The position numbers were made by a program, and so were the translations under genes. A stretch of DNA of 64,000 bases from Adenophora triphylla var. japonica (lineage: Eukaryota > Streptophyta > Magnoliopsida > Asterales > Campanulaceae): positions 186,001 to 250,000 of the forward strand of contig JAFEMH010002100.1 of the NCBI GenBank assembly GCA_022495995.1, given 5' to 3'. Below are positions 1-11,982 of the stretch, piece after piece; position 1 is the stretch's first letter, and each line of letters starts with the position of its first letter. The notes below the pieces were generated by a model. It had not been told where the DNA came from. It did not search any database and was given only the letters and a program-made list of their open reading frames with translations.

Positions 1-1209
1 TCACAAACTGGAAAAAAAGAAGATAATATTAAAAAACAAAAGTAAAGCAAATATGAAACTAAAAAAAAAAATATAAGAAATAAAACTAAAATCAACTTTA
101 CAAATAAGTAAAAGAAATCAAATCATAATCGAAAGAAAAAAATAAAAAAATAATCCAAAAAAAATTCTTATTTAAAGTCAAGTTGTAAATTATCTTACAA
201 AAATAGCAAAAGCAAAATGAAAAAAACTTTAATAATTAAAAAAGAAAAAAATCTAATGCATAAAAGAAAATCAATATCAATATAAAAACTTAGAAAAAAA
301 ATGCAAATAAAAATGAAAATTAAAATTAAAATTCTAATAATTAAAAAGTGAATGAAACATTCACAAACATAAACGAAATAGAAAAAAGCAAGAAATAAAA
401 TCAAAATAAAGTCGAAAATTTATAAAATAAAGTAAATTAAAATTAAAATCAAAATCAAAATCAAAATAATAAACAAAAACATAAATATAAAATACAAATC
501 CTAATCAAAATAAGCCAAAAGAGATTATAAAGAAATCACTCACAAATTCGAAAAAAAAATAATTTTGTGAATACTTACAATAGCATTTTACAATAGCATT
601 CCCTAGAACCTTGACACATTTTCTTTCTTCATGAATCCGTCTCTACAAAAATGATGGAGAGCAAAAAACAAACATTTGTCAAAAGGAAATTAGTGTTTAT
701 ACACTTGAATGAAGAAAATGGATGACTCTTCAATTATTGATCTTTTATGAATAGTCTAAAAGTATTTTTAATTATTGTATTAGTTAGTATTACAACCTTT
801 AAACTTCAACTTGTTTCATATTCCCGTTGTTTATTCTTCTATATGTTTAGTAATATATAGCAAGATTAAATTACGTTGGTGTGTCTTTTGAATTTTCATA
901 TGCACGTTACTAATGAACATAATGTGAAACTAATGCAATGATTGTTCATGTTCTTAACGGTTGAAGTATACTAAACGATGAAGATATGAACAATCTTCCG
1001 TTCATGAATTTGTAAAGTCTCTCTTCATGATATGTAGTTAATGTCGAATTTAATTGTGAGACTTATCTAGTGTCAACCTCTAGTATATATATGATTTCTA
1101 TCTAGATTATATACTTCTTCTTTTCATATGTAATGATGATCAAATGAAAATCACCATATTTCTTCTTGGAAAATACTTAAAGTTAATACCTATTACTTTT
1201 AACTAATGA
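1..1209. other. A-rich intergenic flank, no gene seen
   Basis: This stretch is strongly A/T-biased, with short AAAATC-type simple repeats near 430-475. The only open frame is a hydrophobic low-complexity artefact of poly-A/T. No LTR terminus, coding domain or RNA gene is recognisable. It is the left flank of the large LARD-type element that starts at 1215, and its last five bases (1210-1214, CCTTT) are that element's target-site duplication. Confidence 0.6.
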
Positions 1210-1214
1210 CCTTT

Positions 1215-2178
1215 TGAATGAACGCTCGCCGAAAAAATAAAAATAGGGAGTCACCATGCCGTTTTAAAGGAAACATTGAAAACCTTTGAAATGAGAAAAT
1301 GGGTTCGGGGATCAGGTTACGTGTTGGGAAGAACCGAGAGTTCACCCAACATGCCTCGTCCGTAGACGAGTCTTTCTATCGTTCAACATCAAAATCATTC
1401 ATAAGTGTGTGCAATTGTGTGAGACAAAATATGTATAAAAATGCATTTTAATGCTTTATTGATAAACTGCGAGAAATACAACTTGTGAGCCACTTATTTT
1501 GAGGGGACACGTCCCGATTACAACGAGGCAAACAGATTACAAATGAAAATGGACCTGCTGCAGTTGGCTAAGTATGTCGCCCGACACAGGACCATGAATG
1601 GCCAGTTGTGTCGCAGGACATACTACGCCATATGCAGAGGTTTACAACTAGGTTAATTACAGAGACAAGACAATATCAACAACAAGGTTAACAAAAATGG
1701 AATTAACAGCAACAACGAGATTGAAACAAGGCAACAAAGAGATTGAAATAATGGAAATGTATAATTGTAACGAGACTATAACAATACCAATCTAATCGGT
1801 TCTAGCCTGATGAACAATACCAAATGCGGCAAAACCCATGAATCAACGAGGAGAGAGAGAAATGGAATTTGCATCAACGAGGAGAGCAATTTAGAGATCA
1901 CAGGGGGAGAAAAACAACACTCAGATGAGTGGTGAATATAGATGATTCACACCCATCTTCGTTTCTAAACCACAAATAACATGAACTGAAACACTTGTGT
2001 AAATAAAGCACCAAAATCAATACATGACTATCACCAGTAAACACCAAGGCAGAGCAACATCTAATTACAGATCAACGAATTATTCGTGAAGAACAGGGCA
2101 ATGGCATGGATGATTAAACCAGAAGAGAAATGAAGAATGAGATTTAGAGATTACCCTTGGAATATCCACAATCCTTAT
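1215..2178 (-). repeat. LARD 3' LTR, distal part (before nested Tat insertion)
   Basis: It aligns almost base for base with 18199-19162. It ends on the minus strand in ...CATTCA and is cut at CTTAT (2174-2178), the target site of the nested Tat element; the LTR resumes at 11983. The segment has a paired palindrome at 1575-1620. A possible minus-strand TATA-like signal and AATAAA-like sequences lie near 1425-1460. Confidence 0.92.
1575..1620. repeat. paired-palindrome cassette in LARD LTR
   Basis: TGTCGCCCGACA (1575-1586) and TGTCGCAGGACA (1609-1620) are short inverted repeats 34 bp apart, start to start. The same pair is at 18559-18604 in the other LTR, and a variant pair occurs inside the element at 17890-17934. 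In element orientation it lies about 130 bp upstream of the TATA-like sequence. Confidence 0.7.
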
Positions 2179-2783
2179 TGTTGTGGGCATTTTTTGACAT
2201 GACGACATCTTCAGTTGATCCTGCATAACGAGATGTCATTACACTGTAAGTATTGTTTTAAATATTTACTTGTCCAATATTTCCTAATATTATTATTCTT
2301 ATTTTTCAGTAATTAAGAGAGGAATGCGGAAACAACCTTCAAGCACGTTCAACAGACCTTCAAACGGCTAGGGCGACTTGGTCTCACGGAGGTTGAAAAG
2401 ATAAACCACAATGCCGAGATTGTAGGAACCATATTTGACTCTTTCTTAGTTACTTGTATTTAAGGGGAAATGGAGACGGAAAATGACACTCATGCTCATA
2501 CGCACACACTTTACACACAAACTCTTGTAATCCTCTCCATTATCTTCCGAAGTTGTAATTGTGATCATTATAGTGGAACCTTTAAGGTTGGAGACCTAAC
2601 TCCTGGTTTTTTCCAAAGAGGTTATCACCTCCAAGGTTTTCCTCGTTAACAAATCGCGTTGTCATTGTCTCGTTTTTCATTTTCTTGTTCCATATAATCG
2701 AATTCCATAGTTCCCTCCTTATTATTCAATCCACACACTAAACATAGTTAAGATTCTACTCTATTGTTTTTTCTACCAAAACA
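2179..2783 (+). repeat. Tat element 5' LTR
   Basis: It begins TGTTGTGGGC and ends ACCAAAACA, 605 bp, and is nearly identical to 11372-11977. The few differences are indels near 2211-2215, 2245 and 2310, one C/T near 2412 and a G-run change near 2604. Confidence 0.95.
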
Positions 2784-2786
2784 ATT

Positions 2787-2804
2787 TGGCGCCCACCGAG
2801 GGGC
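2787..2804 (+). promoter_or_regulatory. primer-binding site, Lys-tRNA type
   Basis: TGGCGCCCACCGAGGGGC begins three bases after the LTR end. It resembles the complement of a plant Lys-tRNA 3' end and is the usual PBS class in many Tat elements. The exact tRNA match was judged from memory, not searched. Confidence 0.7.
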
Positions 2805-2850
2805 CTCGTGGTTTATCGGTTATTTGAAACATTTCCTAATCGAATTCACT

Positions 2851-4560
2851 ATGTCTGCACCCACCAATGTGTCCACCGCCGGCAAAGGTCCCACCGTTGT
2901 TCCCACATCAGGAGGTAGAACCGGCTTGTTACCACCGCCTCCTCGGACCAGGATCTCGGCCCAACTCAACCTACGAAGACTCCACAAAAGGGGGCGACCT
3001 CTTCCAATGCGAGATGCCGACATCCGAGTATCCTAACCGGAGTTGAATCAAAGGTTGGACCAGCAAGATAACAATTCGAAGGTGTTGACCAATTCCATGA
3101 TTAAGATGCGTAAAGACCCAACAACTCATAGCATCTCGGCTTGAAAACATATCACCACTGCGCGCAAGGGTTCTCAACTTTGACAACTCCGAGGATCTAC
3201 ATTTCGTAATGAATTCATTCCAATGGGCAATCCTCCTCCGACATCTTTCATGATGTCAACATCTTTGCCCGGGGACATCCCTTTGACACCATCTTCGCAG
3301 GATTCACTCCATTCATCCCATTTATAGACAAAGACCGTCGTCACGACTACTACGGACAACTCTGGTTTGCTTAATAATCTTTTCAATAATAATAATTTCA
3401 ATCGTATTCCTATGGTGACCCTTTTGCGGGAAACCCACTAGCTAAACGGATGCGGGATCTCGTAGAATTAGTAATGAACGTGCAGGTGTGACTCCTCCAA
3501 TTCAACCAAGAATGCAAAAGCTGCTACAATCGGTCTCGGTTTGTCCCAGCAATTGCAAATGTCGACATACCGAAGCGCTTCGGTGTACCATCTATGAAGT
3601 TGTACGACGGCACCACGGACCCGGAGGAGCACGTGGCACACTATCAAGAAAAGATGGACATAATCCATATTCCACTTCAATTCCGGAGGCTTGCTTATGC
3701 GGGGATTTGGATCCACCTTATCTGGACCGGCTCTCAAATGGTTGATTAGGCAACCCCTAGGTTCAATTGGTTCATACGCCCGGCTCATCAACATGTTCTA
3801 TAACCAATTCTCATGCGATCGACAATTTGAAAGGTTGACAAGTGACCTTTACAATGTAACTCAGCTGACCTAATGAAACCCTAAAGGATTACGTCCACCG
3901 GTTCAATAAAGAGGTCTTTGGAAATTCCCAATCTTGACATGTCGACGGCCACGTAAGCATTCAAAATGGGGTTGAAGAAAGATTCGCAGATACCAAGATT
4001 TGGTAATGACTCCTTGTAAGCGGTGGAGGAAGTCGGGAGCGGGGCATTGAGATTCATAAGGCCCGGAGGAAGATGAGCTGCGAAGATCAAAGTCATCATC
4101 CAAGACGTCGACATATGACCATCCCGATAGAAAGACTGAATCGTCCCATCGCGAAACAACCGTCCCAATCCTTATCCGAGAATTGACACTAGCAAAATTA
4201 ATTCAATAGACGGTGAGGATGAAGATAATGATAATGTGCCTAACATTTCGATTATTGTTTTTACGTTGATATTTCAGTGTACTTTGCGCAATGGGCAACT
4301 TTGGGAGACAAAGCCGAGATGGCCAAAGAAAACGGACAAAACCACAGGATGGCGTGACAAATCAAAATGGTGTGCTTACCATGAAGACTTTGGGCATGTT
4401 ACGAAGACCGCATCGCGTTAAGAAAGGAGATCGGTTACTTGCTCTCGAAAGGACATCTTAAGGAGGCTGTTGGGATCCGTAAAGAAGAAAGTCCGAAAGT
4501 ACTGAAGCTCCTCATGAAGGTGAAAGACCGGTTTCTCCCCAAAGATCAACAAAGGTGATC
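2851..4560 (+). pseudogene. Tat gag (capsid and zinc knuckle), broken
   Basis: The proposed start is the ATG at 2851, about 65 bp after the LTR, giving a Ser/Thr/Pro-rich N-terminus. The capsid-like core is spread over two frames between 3570 and 3870; the segment with PALKWLIRQP is typical of retrotransposon Gag. A Cys/His motif (CAYHEDFGHVTK) is at about 4370-4410, with one knuckle residue lost at a stop. At least four stops and several frameshifts separate the pieces, so no functional Gag can be made. Homologous reading continues directly into the protease region, as in single-ORF Tat Gag-Pol. Confidence 0.8.
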
Positions 4561-5210
4561 AACTTCATTAGTGGAGGCTCGTAAATATGTGGAACATCCT
4601 ATTACGCCGCAAAGCGACATGCTAAGGAGTCAAAAGATGAAAAGCCGTAGAGACGGCCCGGGATGTCGATACCTTGCCTGCACCCAATTGTCTTTGATGA
4701 AAGTGATCGTGATAACTTGCCGGAACCCCATCATGACGGTCTGGTCATTTCCTTGCGGATCGCCAACTGTACCATACGACGTATTCGGTAGATGGGGGCG
4801 GCTCCGTCAATCTTATTATGTTGGGTACCCTTAAAGAAATGAACATCCCGGAATCGGAGATTGTCAAAAAATCTTCGGATCTTTGGTAGGCTTCAAAGTG
4901 GCGAAGTCAAAGAAACAATGGGGAGATAAAGCTTCCAATATACTCAAAGGGCCTCAACACCGTGGAACGGTTTTGTGTAATTGATTGCGCAACATCTTAC
5001 AATGTAATTCTTGGAAGACCGTGGATTCATGGAATGAAGGCCGTACCCTCCACTTACCATCAATGTGTGAAGTTTCCAACACCTTGGGGTGTCGCTAAGA
5101 TTTACAAAGTGATCAACGGTGGCCAAGGAATGTTACAAAACTTCAATGAAGGCGTCTACATCTCCAAAACAAGCATAGCAATTACCGAAGAAAGTACGTG
5201 AAGTCCTGGA
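4560..5210 (+). pseudogene. Tat aspartic protease region, broken
   Basis: The protease-like motif VDGGGSVNLIMLG is at about 4788-4830, where VD(G/T)GSS is expected around the catalytic Asp. The typical protease C-terminal block YNVILGRPWIHG is at 4998-5034, in a different frame. The reading frame is lost between them. It sits between gag and RT, as expected for Ty3/gypsy. Function would be cleavage of Gag-Pol; the present copy is inactive. Confidence 0.75.
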
Positions 5211-5226
5211 AGCTAAGGAGGATGAT

Positions 5227-6626
5227 GTGAAAGAAGTATTGTTAGATCCTTCCAACCCTGACATCAAAGTACTTATTGGCGGCGACATATCGTCGGATAT
5301 AGAGGAGAAGCTTGTGAACCTATTAAGAAGCGAGAATAAAAGTTTCGCTTGGAAACATGATGACATGACCGGCATTAGCAAAGATGTCATCACTCACAAA
5401 CTTAACATAGATCCCGGCTTCAAACCAGTGCACCGTAAACGTAGAAAGTTTGCGAAACCAAATCGGATCATCAAGGAGGAGGTAGAGCGCTTACTCAAAG
5501 CCAACATGATACGAGAGGTCGATTATCCAAGATGGTTGGCAAATGTGGTTGTGGTAGAGAAGAGAAACGGGAAATGGCGAGTTTGCGTCGACTTCACCGA
5601 CTTAAATAAGGCCTCGCCCAAAAGATCCTTTCCCTTTGCCGCACATAGATTCATTAGTTGATGCCACCTCGTGTCACGAACTCCTCACATTCATGGACGC
5701 GTCCTCGGGATTTCAACAAATTCGAGATGGAACCATCGACCAAGAAGACACCGCCTTCATAACCCCTCGGGTATTTATTGTTATATTGCCATGCCTTTTG
5801 GACTAAAAAATGCGGGTGCAACGTATCAAAGGCTCGTCAACAAGATGTTTAAGGATCGGATTGGGGACACAATGGAGGTATACATCGACGACATGGTTGT
5901 TAAGTCTAAGAAGGCCGAGGACCACATTAGCAATCTCTCTCAAGCCTTTGACATCTTGGATTGTTTCAATATGAAACTTAATCCAGCTAAATGCAACTTC
6001 GAATGAAAGCCGGCAAGTTTTTGGGCTATATGGTCACTAAAAGAGGCATTGAAGCCGCCCCAGGAACAAATACGCGCCATTCTCAACCCGTCATCACCTC
6101 AATCTGTCAAGGACGTCCAAAGACTAACGGGAAAAATTGCCGCACTCACCGATTCATTTCAAAATCCTCGGACCGATGCAAACCTTTCTACGACATCTTA
6201 AGAAAGAACAAAAAGTTTCAATGGGAGGACCAACATGAAAAAGCTTTTCAGAACTCAAAACTTACTTGTCGACACCTCCCTTATTGGCCAAACCTCGGAT
6301 AGAAGAACATCTTTACATCTACCTAGCGGTATCCGAAGGCGCCGTAAGTGCGGTCTTGATAACGTAACGAGATGGCAATCGGCAACCCATCTACTATATA
6401 AGTAAGACACTCTTAGATGCCGAGACCAGAGTATTCTCATTTACAAAAATTAATTTTAGCTTTGATAAGCACATACATTAAATTAAGGCACTATTTTGAA
6501 ACACATACTATTATTGTACGCACTAACTATCCTATTAAGAATGTCATGAGAAAACCGAGAGATGTCGAGTCGAATGGCGAAATGGTCTGTACGATTAAGC
6601 ACATACGACATCAAGTACGAGCCTAG
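5227..6626 (+). pseudogene. Tat reverse transcriptase and RNase H, frameshifted
   Basis: Adjacent frames together show the RT palm and fingers: EEVERLLKANMIREVDYPRW (about 5485), WRVCVDFTDLNKASPK (about 5575), a shifted block near 5690-5800, MPFGLKNAGATYQRLV, and the catalytic YIDDMVVKSK at about 5880 with both aspartates kept. Connection and RNase H sequence follows (FLGYMVTKRGIEA near 6018), then decayed RNase H to about 6626. At least three frameshifts and several stops occur. In an intact element this enzyme copies genomic RNA into cDNA in virus-like particles. Confidence 0.88.
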
Positions 6627-6639
6627 AACCGCAATAAAA

Positions 6640-8480
6640 TCTCAAGCCACAGCGAATTTTGTGGCCGATTTCATCCAACCCTACAACAAGAGGTGGAATT
6701 GGAAGTACAGCAACTTCAAGATGATGACATTCTAAAAATTTGGACTCTCTACATGGACGGTGCTTCCAACATGAGAGGTACGGGTCTTGGAGTTGTACTA
6801 AAATCGCCACAAGGGGACATAATACCACAATCTATCGATTGCGGCTTCAAGGCTACCAACAATGAAGGCTAGAGTACGAGGCACTTATCGCAGTTTAACA
6901 GCGGCCCAAGACTTAGATGTCAAGCATATCCGGGTGTTCATGGATTCATTACTAATTGTTAATCAATACAATGGGTCCTACGTCGCGAAAAATGCTAAAA
7001 TGACGACATATTTGGAAATTGTAAAAATTATTTCGGCCAAATTCAAAACATTTTCCTTGGAACAAATCCCGCGAGAAGAAAATTCTCAAGGCGATGCTTT
7101 GGCAAATTTGGGTTCGGCCTTCAAAAGCTTCTCACAAACCAATATCCCAATCGTGCATGTTGACATCCCAGCAATTGATAATCTCGAGATGTTCGTCCTA
7201 GATGTTGACATACCTTCCTCTCCTGCATCAACCTCTTGGACAGCCCCTATTATCAAGTATCTCTTAGACGATACGATCCCGGTTGAGGAGAAGAATGCGA
7301 GAGCCTTCGGGGTAAGAGTATCTAAATATGTACTTATTGATAATCTCTTGTTTAGAAAATCTGCTGTGAGTCACTACTTAAGGTGTCTAGAAGCGGATAG
7401 AGCCCATCGTGTTCTCAAGGAGGCTGCATGAAGGAGATTGTGGAAATCATACCGGGGGCGAAGTTTACATACTAAAGCTCTAAGGTTGGGCTATTTCGGC
7501 CCACAATGAGAAAAGACGCCATTGACTACGCAAAGAAATGCGATTCCCGTCGCCGACATGGGGACATCCCGCACCAGCCAGCCGAATTGCTACATCCTAT
7601 CCCGTCACCTTGGCCGTTTATGGTTTGGGGAATGGACATTGTAGGAAAACTTCCCAGAGCACCGGGGGACGAGTATTTCTTTTGGCCATGACGAGACTAC
7701 TTTTCTAAGTGGGTAGAGGCCGAGGCATATGTGCAAGTTCGTGATAAAGAAGTAATATCTTTTATCAAAAGGAACATATTTAGCCGATTTGGAATTCCAT
7801 CAGAAATAATTTGTGACAACGGCTCTCGCTTCATCAAAGAAGAGGACCCAAGATTTCTTGACACTGGGGTGTTAAGATGGTAACGTCTTCGCTGTTCACC
7901 CTCAAGCCAATGGACAGCAGAGTCTAGCAACAAAATAATAATCAAGCAACTTAAAAGAGACTAAACCGTAAAAAGGACGTTGGGCGTAAGAATTACCAAT
8001 GGTCCTATGGGCCGACAGACGACATCTAAGAATGCTACCGGTCAAACCCCTATTCACTTGTATTTGGAATCGAATCTGTTATTCCAAACAGAAGTCCTTT
8101 GTACCTACGGCAAGATACGCCTTGCCGACATCCGAAAATAATAAAGACATCTTGATACATTCCTGGATACTGTGGACGAGCTAAGGGATATGGCCAAAGT
8201 TCGCATGGCAAAGATATCAGCCAAAGGGTAGCCCGATCATACAATAAAAACGTCGTGGTCGAAGGTTTCAAGTAGGAGACTTAGTCCTACGAAAGGCATT
8301 CCAAAATACCAAGGAGTCCAATGCGAGCAAGCTCGCCCCAAAATGGGAGGGACCCTACTTGATAGATGCACAAGCCGGAAAAGGAGCATATCGCCTTGCA
8401 ACCTTGGATGGCCAAATGATACCCGAAGTTGGAACGCCATTCATCTCAAAAGGTATTACATTTAAATATGACTTCCCATG
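6640..8480 (+). pseudogene. Tat second RNase H and integrase, broken
   Basis: An RNase H-like block is visible as YMDGASNMRGTG (about 6751) and, after a frameshift, an archaeal-type RNase H segment at 6862-7150 with FMDSLLIVNQ and GDALANLGSAF. A second RNase H is diagnostic for Tat/Athila/Ogre elements, and for Tat in this form. Integrase follows: core WGMDIVGKLP (about 7626) with the first catalytic Asp, CDNGSRF (about 7813) with the second, and VHPQANGQ near 7898 before the expected Glu, which is in a shifted frame. The C-terminal region continues to about 8480. Several stops and shifts are present. Confidence 0.85.
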
Positions 8481-9289
8481 AACTCATCTTTCCGTGTATG
8501 AATCGTATTTTAATTCTTTTCTCCTATGTATCTTTTTAATTATTTACATGATAAGATGTCTCTAACATGCTTTGTGAGAGACGTCAACCTTAGTTGGCGT
8601 CCGTTTTTTAACGTGTTTCTATCTTATGAGGTATTGACACATTTACATGGGGACATATCGAAAGCATGCAAAGAACAACGATTCCTCCTCCGTTAGAGAC
8701 CGGCCATCTCTTCTCAAGTAAAGGTACACAATCCCTTCTAAGGTTTAAAGAGTTAATTACCTCTTTCTAAAGAAGTTAGGTTACCACACCTTCGCCGGAG
8801 CGCAAGTTATCTCACTAATTGAGGTGTGGGGTGGGCCTATATGGGTAAACTCATATAGCTTACCCATTCCCACTCGCTAGATGATTGATCTTAAGCATTA
8901 TTCTTATGGTTATGGCATATTCGTGTCATCTAAGTATCTACGGTTTATGGCATATACGTGTCATCTAAGTATCTACGGTTTATGACATCTACATGTCATC
9001 CTAAATACCTATTATTCGACATACTATCATGTCACCATATGTGAAAAACATACGAAAAATTATCCAAAAAAACAAGCCTTGACGTGCTTGAAAACCATTA
9101 GACCATAACTAAACTAAAATAACCATAATGTATCCAAACCACCAAAGTAAAAGTGCGAAAGTGTTGAACCAACCCAACACTTAAAAGATTGTCTTTGGCC
9201 CTTAAGGACCTATTACAAACCAAACCAAAATAAAAATTGTCTTAAGGGACTCCGCCCCAGAATCATCAACAAAATACCAAAGAACCAAA
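8481..9289 (+). other. Tat untranslated region with 35-bp direct repeat
   Basis: There is no coding potential on either strand. The only notable feature is a short tandem repeat with units starting at 8911, 8946 and 8981. Each unit is 35 bp and begins TATGGCATAT; the third is diverged. Confidence 0.6.
8911..9035 (+). repeat. 35-bp minisatellite, about three units
   Basis: Two units (8911-8945, 8946-8980) are almost identical, with the core TCATCTAAGTATCTACGG. A third, starting at 8981, is diverged. It lies between pol and the antisense ORF, where Tat elements often carry tandem repeats. Confidence 0.8.
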
Positions 9290-11058
9290 TTGTTTTTACC
9301 TTCTTTTTTGTTTAGGTGGCTTACTCGCCGCAGTGTTGTACCGGGTGTCACTTCTCCAACCGTTGGTGCATCTGGACAATTGTTTCATATGGACTTGATG
9401 ACACCTCGCCCTCGTCCCCCACCTCACCTGTTAACTTGGATAGATAGGCACATTCCCCGTGAATATCCCGTGCACCACCTTTTCCTTCTTGGTATTCCTT
9501 CATCATTTTCACCTTGCATTGAGAAACAGTCTTCACTGGCAACGGTTTACAAGAATTCCTCACCTCTCGCTATCTCCTTGTTGTGATCATCTTCACTTTT
9601 CGCCAAACTATTCAACAAGTCCTTAGCTATCTCGCTCTTGTTCTCCCAAATGATTTGCTTAGTTGCTCTATTATCTTCTCACATTCCTTCACTTTATTAT
9701 CGAGATACCAACTTCTCCTTCTTGACCAAAGCAATATCCGTTTTGGATTTCTTCTTCACCAATTCAACTTCTTTTGCCAACTCCTCCACGTATCCTACGC
9801 CGAAAAATAACATCCCGATATTACTAAAAGTTATCACAACCTTTGAAACTATTAAATATTCAATTAATGATGTCTCACCCCGTGATGCCAGGCTCATAAA
9901 TCTCTTCTTGAACTCCCCGCCGACACCCATCAAAAGAGTCTCCAACCTCGATCACTTCCTCTTGGCCGCCTTTTCTTTTCCTCACCCTAGAACCAATCTC
10001 GGCGCTTTCATCAAGAATAGGACTCTTCTTAGGAGCGGGTGGAGGTTTCTTTTCGCCTTGACAATGGGCTCGAAAGCAAGGCCTCGATATCCTCCGTATC
10101 AAAGTCGACCCAAGCTATCGGTTTGGAGACCGCATGGACATAGAGATATTGTCAATAACAAATAACACATCAAATTAATGACAGTTATCAAAGGTAACAG
10201 GATGCCAAGCTTACCGGTAGACATTATTACGAAGTTGAAGCCTTTATATCCTCCTCGGGACACCGACGAAACTTCCAAGAAACCTTTGGGAGATCTCTTA
10301 TCGAGAGGGAGATTGAAAAACTCTTCGATTTTTGCTAAAGTATCTTTTGCAGCGGAAATAACTCTCCCCAATCAATATCTACATGAAAGCAAAAACAATT
10401 ACAATTCAGTTTGTCTCAAGAACAGGAAATCACAAGAGTAAGAATTTAAGTACCTCCTCGGTTCCATTGCTTCGACATCTCATCCTTCTCACCGATTGAC
10501 GTCCTATCAACAAAGAAAAACCTATTCTTCCATCCCCTATCACCGGAGGATGTGCTGCTCATCAAAGGATTTCTACCGACTTCTTTCTAAATAGGTACCG
10601 TTTGGAACCAAAAAGTTGAAGATCATAGGAATGGGCAATTTCGGGGAGCCCTAAGTCTAGTCCGTTTTCTCGGTTTACTTTAAGAACAAAAGCAAATACT
10701 CGCCAAGCCATTGGCATAAGTTGAGCATAAGCCGGTTGAGTTTTTAGAAAGAACTCAAGAACCAACCGTGGGAAAGGGTAGCTAAACCCTAGCAAGAAGG
10801 GATATTCGAAGAAGCGCATCCATTTGGGAGAAACATGGTCGGACCTAAGTTTTATGGAAAAAGGATGAAAAATTACACCACTTGGGAAACAACATTGTTG
10901 TTTTATGGTCTCTATTTGAGAATCATTAAACAAACAAGTTTCTTCACGGGTTTAGTGAGAAGATTTGCGCAAACAAAGTCGTCGAGATTAATCTCTACGG
11001 GACCTTGTGGGGATGACGCTTTCTTGGGTTTGGAAGCGGACATCCCGGTTTTACCCAT
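9290..11058 (-). pseudogene. antisense ORF of Tat element (Transposase_28 / plant-mobile-domain type), broken
   Basis: On the strand opposite to gag-pol, an ATG at 11058 opens a protein with a basic Ser/Pro N-terminus. After one frameshift comes a conserved block (10933-10562) including YPFPRLVLEF and MPMAWRVFAFVLKV, then WKNRFFFVD near 10525. This resembles the 'putative gypsy-type transposon' family (PF04195), assigned from memory. Further exon-like segments follow at 10371-10190, 10102-9875 (Lys/Glu-rich), 9945-9697 (coiled-coil-like) and 9563-9348; the pieces may have been separated by introns. The product's function is unknown. Position between pol and the 3' LTR in antisense is characteristic of Tat elements. 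Confidence 0.7.
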
Positions 11059-11360
11059 GGTTGACAAAGCAAAAAGAGAAGAATAAACAAAGGAAGAAGG
11101 TCGGAGATGGAGTGATTTTACCTTGAAAGCGAACGGCGCCGTGGGCCAAAGGAGGTGAAAAGAAGATTTGAGAAGATAAGTTTTCTCAAGCGGTTAATAA
11201 AAAGGAAAAAGAATCCCTTTTCAAAATTAACTCTCTCCCCAACCGTTCATTTCATCGCCACGTCTCCCAAGAACGTTCCATCGGGCGAGTAACGGTTGGG
11301 TCATTAATTCAAAAGGAAAAACATTTTGCCTCTTCGCTTGCCTACATAGTCAAATGTTTT

Positions 11361-11371
11361 TGGGGACAAAT
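11361..11371 (+). promoter_or_regulatory. polypurine tract of Tat element
   Basis: TGGGGACAAAT immediately precedes the 3' LTR and fits a short plus-strand priming tract. Confidence 0.6.
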
Positions 11372-11977
11372 TGTTGTGGGCATTTTTTGACATGACGACA
11401 TCTTGATTGATCCCGCATAACGAGATGTCATTACACTTGTAAGTATTGTTTTAAATATTTACTTGTCCAATATTTCCTAATATTATTATTCTTATTTTTC
11501 GTAATTAAGAGAGGAATGCGGAAACAACCTTCAAGCACGTTCAACAGACCTTCAAACGGCTAGGGCGACTTGGTCTCACGGAGGTTGAAAAGATAAACCA
11601 CAATGTCGAGATTGTAGGAACCATATTTGACTCTTTCTTAGTTACTTGTATTTAAGGGGAAATGGAGACGGAAAATGACACTCATGCTCATACGCACACA
11701 CTTTACACACAAACTCTTGTAATCCTCTCCATTATCTTCCGAAGTTGTAATTGTGATCATTATAGTGGAACCTTTAAGGTTGGAGACCTAACTCCCGGGG
11801 TTTTTTCCAAAGAGGTTATCACCTCCAAGGTTTTCCTCGTTAACAAATCGCGTTGTCATTGTCTCGTTTTTCATTTTCTTGTTCCATATAATCGAATTCC
11901 ATAGTTCCCTCCTTATTATTCAATCCACACACTAAACATAGTTAAGATTCTACTCTATTGTTTTTTCTACCAAAACA
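11372..11977 (+). repeat. Tat element 3' LTR
   Basis: 606 bp, TGTTGTGGGC to CAAAACA, followed directly by the CTTAT duplication at 11978-11982. It is about 98-99% identical to the 5' LTR by eye. Confidence 0.95.
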
Positions 11978-11982
11978 CTTAT

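Larger units (their letters stand above)
2179..11977 (+). mobile_element. Tat-lineage Ty3/gypsy retrotransposon, complete structure, coding decayed
   Basis: The LTRs at 2179-2783 and 11372-11977 differ at only about eight positions. CTTAT target duplications at 2174-2178 and 11978-11982 flank the element. The homologous uninterrupted LTR near 19155-19165 has a single CTTAT, so the pre-insertion site is directly visible. Order: LTR, Lys-tRNA type PBS, gag, protease, RT, RNase H, second RNase H, integrase, a minus-strand ORF, PPT, LTR. The second RNase H and the antisense ORF between pol and the 3' LTR are hallmarks of the Tat group. The coding region has many frameshifts and stops. Confidence 0.95.

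Noticed and set aside
195..404. Minus-strand open frame rich in Phe/Ile/Leu
   Set aside because: It arises from A-rich simple sequence; it has no domain and no realistic membrane-protein pattern beyond composition.
11662..11904. 80-codon frame with His/Thr repeats in the Tat LTR
   Set aside because: It lies in the LTR; the other copy is frame-shifted, and the composition reflects a CA-rich stretch.
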